Of a stretch of 64,000 bases of DNA, positions 56,616 through 64,000 are shown one piece after another. Position 1 is the stretch's first letter. Each line of letters begins with the position of its first letter. The stretch is from NCBI GenBank assembly GCA_000727475.1, contig KL647301.1:2926138-2990137 (forward strand), written 5' to 3'. The notes under the pieces were generated by a model. The model saw nothing but the letters and a program-made list of their open reading frames with translations, was not told the origin of the DNA and did not search any database. Made by a program: the position numbers and the translations under genes. Source of the stretch: Sarcocystis neurona. Its lineage: Eukaryota; Apicomplexa; Conoidasida; Eucoccidiorida; Sarcocystidae.

Positions 56616-58439
56616 CGTTTTGCTATTGAAGTGACAGCAAATATAAACTCATTTGTGTACAAATGTGTGTGCAAAGAATGATTTTGGCTGACTTTCGGTA
56701 TTTGTATACATATTTTAAGCGTCCTTGTAAGTGACTACTTGAGCTTACGAGAGTCGTTCAAGTAAGAAATTGGTCAAACGGTACGCCGTCGTCCGTCTAT
56801 ACCCCTCTTCAGTATCTGTATGTAGATGTGTACACGTGCGTGTGCGTATACATATATATATATATGCACGTTGATGCCTTTTTGCTCGTCTGTGGTTATG
56901 TGTGCTTTCTCTGTCTTGTCTTATATTGTTGCACACAAATATGGATATCCCTGGCTCTCTCTATGTATACGGGGGCGTACGCTTGGCAAGTCCCTGTTGG
57001 GGCGAGTGCTGCGTTAAAGAATATGGAAGACAGGGCTTTTCATTCGTCCACGTTTGTTCTTGTTGACTTCTGATATATATATAGATATATATGTGTATCA
57101 TGGAGGCAGTGCAGCACGCAGCAGAGAATGTTTGTCTGGTTGAATTCGGCGCCAGAGGGCTTCCGTAAGGTTTTACGAAGCTACGCACAACTGTTTGTAT
57201 CTGTGAATCTATTTCTGCCTACGTGTACTCTTCGTGTCTCACGTCGTCAGAAACGCATATATGCGCGTAAACGTATGTGTGTGTGCGTGAGCACAAGTAA
57301 GACACTGCACGCATTAACGCCTCTGTTCGAGCGTGTCTAGATCAATTTTTGATCGAGAGCTGCTCACTTTTCTTCACGTGCGTCAGGAAGAGTCCTTCCT
57401 CTTCTAAGTTGTGGTACACGTGTGGATATCAAGATTTTTCTTCAGGTACCGTCCCTTACGTATTTGTGCTCTGACCTATTCTCGTATGCTTACAGTAGAC
57501 TTACTAATTTGCTGCACGAGTTTGTCAATGTTTGCCTCTGGCCACACATTCCTCCTTTGCGTGTGTACGCAGTTGAAAGTCGTGTCGCCTCCTTTGTTTT
57601 GCCAATCCATGTGTGCACATGCACTTTTTAGCGGTCATGTGTAGCTAGCTGTACTTCTGTGTAACAAAAAGAAAACATGGTGGCAACCGTTGCTTCTGCG
57701 TAGGCTGCTTCAGTAGGAAGCGGGAGGAGCAAATGGTGTACGCCACTGCTGCTGCTCGTGGGGTCTGCTGCGTACAATTTGACGAAAAGAACTACTGGTG
57801 CTCGTACACGTGTCGCTGCGGGTGGAGTGCCGCTGCTGCTGCCGAGGTGCCTGATGCGGGTCCGGCTGCTGGTGCTTCTGCTGAAAAACGGGTCACTGAG
57901 AGCAGAGACGATTTCGCGTGTTAAATGTGACACATTGAGCAGGACAAGTAGACTACGTCGGTTTTCGCATAAACGTGCATATTTTGGCACTCCGTGCGCA
58001 ACAGCGGCACTTGCTGCTGAATGTTTTGCGGCGTGCCCAGTATTCCCACCTGCTGCTGGTGCTGCTGCTGGCAGTACGCACTGACTTCTGCAGGTGCGAG
58101 TGCTGCCGCGTGCGTAATAGCTGATCCTCTCTGCTGCTCCTGCCTGCAGAGGGGTGCAGTTCATTTCGCCATTGCAGGGTCGCTGTTAGTGTGTGTTCCG
58201 TCGATAGCCTAGTGCATGTGTTTTTGCTCTTCTGTCCCCTCCTAGGCGTGGAGTTCCTTTTTTTTTCTTGTGAATGCGACGTAATAGTTTCCTCAAGCGC
58301 TTACTGTGGTGGTTGCTCCTGGTTCCTTGTGTAGCGGTCGAATCGTATTCATACTTCCTTTCTCTGTTTTTTCGTGAGTAGGGGCACTGTCTGTGTTACT
58401 GTGTGTTACCGTGCGTAGAGTAAAAATAGCTTCTGTCTT
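56616..58439. other. Between large ORF and CT tract: microsatellites and CTG-rich DNA
   Basis: TA runs lie at 56850-56863 and 57072-57092. CTG/GCT triplets at 57735-58110 keep frames open on both strands (108 and 178 codons). One plus-strand reading contains LVLLLKNGSLRAETIS, but no splice sites in the right phase were settled. It is either an intron or the 3' flank of the large ORF. Confidence 0.5.
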
Positions 58440-59622
58440 TGTCTGATGTTTTCTTGTCAACCTTTACGTAGTGTGACTTATCTGCATTTTCCTTCGCTAT
58501 CCCAATTAAGTCGTTTGTATTCCTCCCTTATCGTTGTCAGCCTTTTTCCTTCTGCGTGCGCGTCACCTCTCTCTTCTCTCTTTGCCGCTTCTCGTCGTTT
58601 TTCTTCCCTGCCGTATTCTGCCTCTTTCGCATTTTGTCCTTGTGCTTGTGGCCCGTTTTCCCGTCGTGCCTTCTGCTTTCTCCGTCTTTCTGCGTCGCAT
58701 TGTACTTTTTCAACTTGCGCTCCACCTCTTCTGGAGCGACCTCTGGGGGGCAATTACTCAATATTGGTTTCTTTTGTACACTGCTATTTCTTCGTCCTTC
58801 TGCCTCCCTCTTCTTCCGTGGAGAATTTTCAGGTAGTACTGCATGTAAAAGGATCGCGTGGTTCGGTCTTTTTTTCCCGTTTCTGTCTGTCCTTCTACAT
58901 ATTCTTCCTTTCCTCATTTTCCGCTGTTCGTCACCCTCCCGTCCTCTCTTCGTCGTAAGTCACTTTTGCTCGGTTGTACGTGTACGTTTGAACCTTCCTC
59001 CTGGGTGTCTTTCTTCTTGCCCTGTTTCCCTTTGATTTGTTTCTTTTTCGTTCTGCATCGCTCCATTTTCCTTTCTGCGAAATCATGGTCTTTCTCCGTA
59101 TCGAGTTTTCCCTCCCTTTCTGTCCTTGTTTTCCACGTGTCTTTTCTTTCACCGCGTGGCAGCTTCCTGCGCCTGTTACTGTTGATTATCTCACAATCAG
59201 AGACGAAACTGAGAATGGACTGTTCTCTGCCGCACAAACTGTTCGCTGTTGTTGCATTCCGCTAATGCCGGTGACGGCTCTGTGTAGATTTGTCGGACGC
59301 TGCCGCAGCAACAGCAGCTGTTAAGGAAGTGGCTGCACTTTTTTTTCGTCCTAAGCTAATGCGCCAAGAGTGAGCCACTTTTTAGTGACAACAAAACTGT
59401 CGTTCGTCTTTCTTTCTTCCTTTCTTTTCCGCTGCCTTCCGCTCCTTTCTTTCACCTTTCACGTCTGTTCCTTTTAACTTTTTTTCTTCCCTCGTGTACG
59501 CCGGCTTTTCTCCTCCACAGTTGTTGTAGTCTTCTTGCTTCCCTGCTTCGTCACAGACGTCCTCTGTTGGTCTTCTGTTGCTTCCTCCTTCGTTTCCTTC
59601 GTTTCGTTGTCGTCTCTTTAAC
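58440..59622 (+). promoter_or_regulatory. Long CT-rich tract, possible leader of a gene starting at 59623
   Basis: About 1.2 kb of strong T/C bias on the plus strand ends just before an ATG (CTCTTTAACATGAG). This matches the arrangement at 44.0-44.6 kb. It argues for a transcription start here and so for a gene separate from the large ORF. Confidence 0.4.
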
Positions 59623-59889
59623 ATGAGTAACAAGAAAATTTCGATATGTGAGGCAGCAGCAGCGCACGCAAGAAGAAGTACGTCGCAACTAGAGCAGCGA
59701 CGAAGGAAGAATGGAAGAGACTGCAAGTACAACGGAAGAAGCCGCTGCTCTTGCAGCAGGAAGATGAGTAGAAGAAGCTGCAGGTTCAAGAAAAGAAGCT
59801 ATCAGTGCAGTAGAAGAAGGTGCAGAAGAAGTGTTGGCTACGGGGGCAGCTACTGCTGTGACTGCAACAAGAGAAGACGCAAGAATTAA
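59623..59889 (+). CDS. Arg/Cys-rich 88-aa ORF, reality uncertain
   Basis: An ATG right behind the CT-rich tract opens 88 codons to TAA. It begins MSNKKISICEAAAAHARRST and then turns strongly basic, with about 21 Arg, 9 Lys and 10 Cys overall, in patterns like SRRRCRRS and NKRRRKN. The composition resembles small nuclear basic proteins such as protamines. However, the DNA is an AGAAG/GCAG purine-rich repeat, and such DNA gives Arg/Ser in one frame, Lys/Gln in the next and Glu/Ala in the third. A GTACGT donor-like site at codon 19 could end a short first exon instead. The start is moderately supported; the product is not. Confidence 0.35.
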   Translation: MSNKKISICEAAAAHARRSTSQLEQRRRKNGRDCKYNGRSRCSCSRKMSRRSCRFKKRSYQCSRRRCRRSVGYGGSYCCDCNKRRRKN

Positions 59890-61046
59890 AAAGGAACGGC
59901 GAGGACCTGTTGCAGCGAAAAAGCGGATGGATAACGCGACTAGATACGACAGTGCTCGAACGTCCCAAGGAATGACTAACGAGAAAGGAAGGTGTAGCTA
60001 GAGCCTACAGCACGAGCGTGCGCCAGAAAGAGAACAAGAAAAACAGAGAAGAGCGCCCCCGCGCATCATGAAGAAACGAAGAAGCTACTGCAGTACGAAG
60101 GGAAGCGGTGAATGGTGCAGCGGCGTAAGGAGCAGGAGGGAAAGAAATACATGTTTCCTGGCAGGACAGGCGAAAAAACTGCTGGTGCATCAGGAGTAGC
60201 GAGTGCAGCAGCCACAGGCGACACTGTAGCTCCCTCACTGCAGCAGTCGCTGAAGCAGCAGCAACAGCAGCCACGGCGGCAGCCAATGCGGCAACAGCAC
60301 TTTCTGCAGGAGTAGCGAATTCTCACACAACAGCAGCATCCGTCGTTGCTGAAGCAGCACCTGCCACACGTGGGCAGCGCGAGTACCGCTGCAACAACAG
60401 TAGCAACGGTCCGTACGGGAGCAGGAGCCGCAGTAGTCGCAACCGCAGCAGCACCAGTAGTAGTGGTCACTCCGGCAGCAGCAGCAGCACACAGGACTGC
60501 AGCAGCACGAGCAGTAGAGGCAGCAGTAGGCACTACGTGACAGGGAAGACCAAACATGTGCGACACACTGATAAACTTGCGAGCAAGGAGAATTCGACTT
60601 CTGCACAATTCAAGCGCGTCCCGGTACAAATCCACGTGTATGTGTCTACACATTGATATGTATGCCTACAAGGGGATACTCGTAGGCGTGTACTTACCCA
60701 CACCTGTGCCCACCTATAGCCTTCCTCATATAAACACATTATTTGCGTATATGTACGCGTGTGTGTCTTTCTTCCGCCTTTGTCCTACTTCACTGCGGCG
60801 GGCATTTTTTGTTGTCTTGGCTGCCCGTCGATACTCTTAGGCGCCCAGGGATACGCGTACACGCTTCCAGTTTATGTCGCGTTCATCTGTATATGTCTGC
60901 ATATTGTGCATAAACATATACAGGCGTATATATACACACGTGTAGCTCCCTTTGCGTATCTACATTTCTCTTTATGTTTCTATCTGTACGTCTTTATGTG
61001 TGGAAAGCCCTGTATACTTCCTGCGTGTGATGTTGTGCACGCGCAG
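59890..61046. other. CAG-rich then RY-rich DNA before the 61-kb exon
   Basis: GCAGCA/CAGCAG triplets dominate 60190-60525 and open every frame for 60-195 codons. From 60.6 to 61.0 kb the DNA is TATACG/TGTGTA-type. It is likely intronic if the 61-kb exon has upstream partners. Confidence 0.5.
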
Positions 61047-61655
61047 GTTTTCTTTACATTTCGAGCGTCCCGCCATTTTCGCTGGGCGGCCACGGCGGCG
61101 CTCGCGTACAACCCGTTCTCTTCTACTCCTCTTTCCTCAGACTCTTCCCCTTCTCCCTTGTATTCTTGCTGGTCTCCTCTCTATCATTCTCCGTCTGTCC
61201 CACCGAGTTTTCTTTCCTCTCCACCGGGTGCAGGAGCAGCAGCAAACGCAGCAAAAATATCGGCTCCTAGGGACTCTGCTGCTGCCGTTGTTCTGAAGCC
61301 GGTGGCGATTCGTGCTGTCAACGCAGCTCAGAGCACGTTGTACGGAGAAGCAGGTGCGCGGCAGTCGGCGGCAGCAGCAACTCCAGCAGTAAAAAAAGAC
61401 GCAGCCGTTGCAGCAGCAAACGCTGCATCGGTTGTCGCTGCGTGGGCGAAACGCGTTCTTCGGCTGGAGAAACTACTGGTGCATGCCCTGCAGCTGCTCC
61501 TGCAGCAGAACGAACCTGAGAAGGAAGAGAAGGAGGACGCTGCTCTTACCAGTGCCGCGTCTGTTGCTGCAGCTGCTGCTGCTTCCGAACATCGCCCAGA
61601 GAGAAGAGGGGACAGCAGTACCGAACGCATGCAGCAGGAGGATTTGCAGCTCGTA
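61047..61655 (+). CDS. Internal exon (203 codons) of an unidentified plus-strand gene
   Basis: The exon lies between acceptor CACGCGCAG and donor GTA|GTAAGT, in phase 0 at both ends. It opens VFFTFRASRHFRWAATAALA, goes through a Ser/Pro-rich linker and an Ala-rich stretch, then a likely helix AWAKRVLRLEKLLVHALQLL and a Glu/Lys patch, ending QQEDLQLVV. Both ends fit the phase of the 56564 donor and the 62828 acceptor, so the three pieces can be one transcript. No family is recognised. If transcription restarts near 59.6 kb it may belong to a separate gene. Confidence 0.6.
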
Positions 61656-62827
61656 GTAAGTCTCAGTAGACCCGTTGAGGCAACCTCACTTGTCCGACAG
61701 TCGTACGACTGTTTCTGCGTCGTCCAGCATTATGTGCGTCCGCACGTGCCATGCGGTTTCTCACGCAGTCAGACAAATCACTTGTAAATACACATATATA
61801 CGGAAACCTCTTCACGGCGTAGTGCAGTCCGGGTACGCACATTCGTACTACATTAACGAGTGCACGTGGGCATTCACAAATAGGTGTAGATGTACTTAGA
61901 TAAATATACGTATATGTATACTTAGAGCATGGTCACAGGACAATAGTTCGCCGACAGGCGTGTATACACACATATATTTATATATGTGTGTGTGTGGGTG
62001 GGTGGACTCAGTCCGGTGTCGCAGAGACGTGCGTAGTATATCTATATGTGTGGCTCTTCCTTCGTGTGGCTGTTTCTCTGCCCCTCGCCTATATGTTCGT
62101 ACGTGTGTGTGCAGCGGTGTCTCTCTACCCCTTTTCTGTCGTGCGCATGCCGGATTCCTGTGTGGACGCTTGTGTGTACAGAGAAGTTGACAGTAGGGCT
62201 GGGAAGGAAATCTTCTTCCCAACTCGCTGGCACGCGACTCTAATGTTTCCTTCCATTCTCAGCGTCTGCCTTCGGCGCAGCGGACGGTAGCGCTGTGCAT
62301 GCTTATAGATGTATATATATATACATACATGTGTAGATATGGCACTACGTATAGAATGTGCCCAACATGAGGACAGCGTCACTTCCAGTAGATAGCGAGA
62401 CTTCAGTTACATTTCGGTGTGCTCTTCTATACCTCTCGCGGTTCTGTAGCAATAGTTCTACGCACCGCTTACGTGCAGGATCTCAGACCAACAGGGAAGC
62501 AGCATAAGATTCACACACGAGTGAAGTACTTGGTAGACTTTTTCGCTCGATTGTCTCGACCTCTTTCTCTGTGTATATAGCGTCGTGTGCGCGTGCACGT
62601 TCGCGTGGGAATTTTTTCGTTCTATACGAAGACATATGTGTACTTGACGTGCGTGTGCATTTGCATTAAAAAGCTCTGTACATTTTCAACTGAAGAGGAC
62701 AATACACGCGAATATGTCCCTGGTAGAAGGATGTGCACTTTCCTTTCGGTCTGAAAATTTTTCTTGGACACGTAAGGGCGCGACCCGGGATAAGTGCGGC
62801 CGCTTCGTTGTTTTTGCATGTGCGCAG
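61656..62827 (+). other. Likely intron between 61-kb and 62.8-kb exons
   Basis: 1172 bp from GTAAGT to TTTGCATGTGCGCAG. It contains TGTATA/TATATA repeats (about 61965-61995 and 62310-62330) and no credible exon. Confidence 0.5.
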
Positions 62828-64000
62828 GCAGGGCTGCTCGCCCGTTTGGATCGGTGCCGCCTGCTGCAGCAGCTGCTGTTCTCTTCCCGTGCTGCCTTTG
62901 CTGCTTCGCGCTTCTCCTTTTGCCTTTCGGATACTCCTTCGTCCACGTGTTCCCCCGCTAGTTGCCCCCCAGACGCTGCTGCAGCTGCTGGTCTTGTTGC
63001 GGTCGCTTCTCCTGCCGCTTCTGACAGACCCGCGTCTTACCCCTCCTCATCCTCTGCTGCTGCTGCCGTTGCTTCAAGGGCCCCGGCATCGCCTGCTGCA
63101 GCTGCTGCTCCTGCGAGGCCGTCTGCCGCCGCTGCTGCAGCTACGTATTTCGAGCTTCTCGCTGCTGAAGAAAGCTGCATATCTCCGCTGCTGCTGTCAA
63201 CGCCCCCCTCCCTTCTTTCCCTTACGTTTCTCCGCGCACCTCTCCCTTCCACAACGACCAGCAACACTCCACATTCGGACGCTGGTTCTTCAGGGCACTC
63301 GTCTGCTGCGGCTGGCCCTCCTGCTGCTCTTGTTTCGTCTGCGGCGGTTCCTGCCGTTGGTCGTGCTGCATTAGTTCTTCCTGCTGCTGATTTTGCTTCC
63401 TCTGTTGAGGATTCTACTGCTGCTCCTGCTACTGGTGGGGCGGTTCCTATTGCTTGCCCGCCGCGGCTGACGCCTTCGGGAGCAGAGTTGCCTGCATCTG
63501 GCTCTTCTTCGCCTTGCGGCGCGCGGTTGGCAGCAGCGACAGAAGCGGCCACTACAGCAGCAAAAATGGCGACCGCAGTAGCAGGAGCAGCACTGGGCGA
63601 GACAGAAGTTGGGTGGGGAGACTCTACTCTCGCGTCCATGGGACACGCTCTTGCTGTCTGGCTGTTTCTTCCTGCTGCTGACCTAGGTGAATCTCTTTGC
63701 TCTTCTTCCTCCTCTGTGGGTTTTTGTTCGTATTCCTTGTCTTCGTCTTTCTCTGGTGCTTCTCCACTTCCCTCGCGCAGCACTCTACCTTCGCGACAGC
63801 AGCAGCAGCAGCATGCGGATTTGGCTGCGTTGCTCCTGCGGCTGGGGGTGGATAAAGAAACGTTCGGCGCTGCTTTGTATAAAGCGTTTGACGCTTCGTT
63901 GTTGCTGCTGGCGTGTCTCTGCGCTAGTTACTGCCGCCTTGACTGCCTGTTGCTGCTGTTGCAGCAGCCCCCTCCTGTGGGCTCGACTCTCTGCATGCAT
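62828..64000 (+). CDS. Long exon open to the window edge (391 codons, partial)
   Basis: After the acceptor TTTTGCATGTGCGCAG, the frame beginning AGLLARLDRCRLLQQLLFSS has no stop for 1173 bases and is still open at the last base. Ala, Ser and Pro dominate. Ordered islands are TYFELLAAEESCISPLLLST and, after a CAG run encoding five Gln (about 63800), HADLAALLLRLGVDKETFGA followed by LYKAFDASLLLLACLCASYC. These look like helices of an alpha-solenoid or scaffold protein, but no family is recognised. The codon phase matches the preceding exon. The gene is truncated only by the window, not broken. Confidence 0.65.

Noticed and set aside
60066..60653. 195-codon Cys/Ala/Val-rich minus-strand ORF
   Set aside because: It is driven by CAG triplets, which keep all frames open in this block.
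51408..61655. RIC1-type guanine exchange factor identity for the large locus
   Set aside because: The HALQLL segment looked tempting, but the order and spacing of other segments did not fit.
1..64000. LTR retrotransposon, DNA transposon, CRISPR array or bacterial-type system
   Set aside because: No reverse transcriptase, integrase or transposase motifs, no paired terminal repeats and no regularly spaced repeats were seen.

Overview
This is nuclear DNA of a eukaryote, most likely an eimeriid coccidian (Apicomplexa, of the Cyclospora/Eimeria type). Four observations support that. The coding sequence is full of CAG/GCA/CTG triplet runs that give Ala, Gln, Ser and Leu tracts. The genes are split by 0.1-4 kb introns with GT..AG borders. 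A small two-exon protein resembles inner-membrane-complex proteins. The spaces between genes are long and filled with decayed microsatellites (TA, TG/CA, TGTATG, TACACG). No bacterial operons, CRISPR arrays, insertion sequences or retroelement reverse-transcriptase motifs were seen. The species assignment is inference from style, not a database match.

Layout. At 0.2-0.5 kb there is a tRNA-Glu(UUC) gene on the minus strand beside a ~70 bp direct duplication. From 0.5 to 15 kb there is no convincing gene; this stretch holds an 86-bp minisatellite at 5.5-5.7 kb, a weak ORF at 8.1 kb, a pyrimidine-rich tract at 10.3-10.9 kb and microsatellite-like DNA. From 15.2 to 23.1 kb a minus-strand multi-exon gene for a spinster-like major facilitator transporter can be assembled from seven exons whose splice phases all agree; its first and last exons are not located. 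From 23 to 35 kb lies repeat-rich DNA, including a 400-bp TGTATG-type array. From 35.2 to 37.8 kb there is a plus-strand two-exon gene for a small protein ending in Cys-Cys-Cys, probably a pellicle (PHIL1-like) protein. From 38 to 44 kb only tentative exons are seen. At 44.6-45.4 kb there is a single-exon plus-strand gene with a C2orf81/DUF4639-like signature. From 51.4 to 64 kb there is a large plus-strand locus: a 1735-codon ORF, then two open exons at 61.0-61.7 and 62.8-64.0 kb. The last of these is still open at the window edge.

The genes do not form a functional unit. Several gene starts (35.2, 44.6 and possibly 59.6 kb) lie directly behind long CT-rich leaders on the coding strand. That makes similar tracts at 10.3-10.9 and 26.5-27.1 kb useful pointers to missed starts. 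The least explained part is the 56.6-64 kb region, where exon membership, a possible early splice donor and an Arg/Cys-rich ORF compete with each other.
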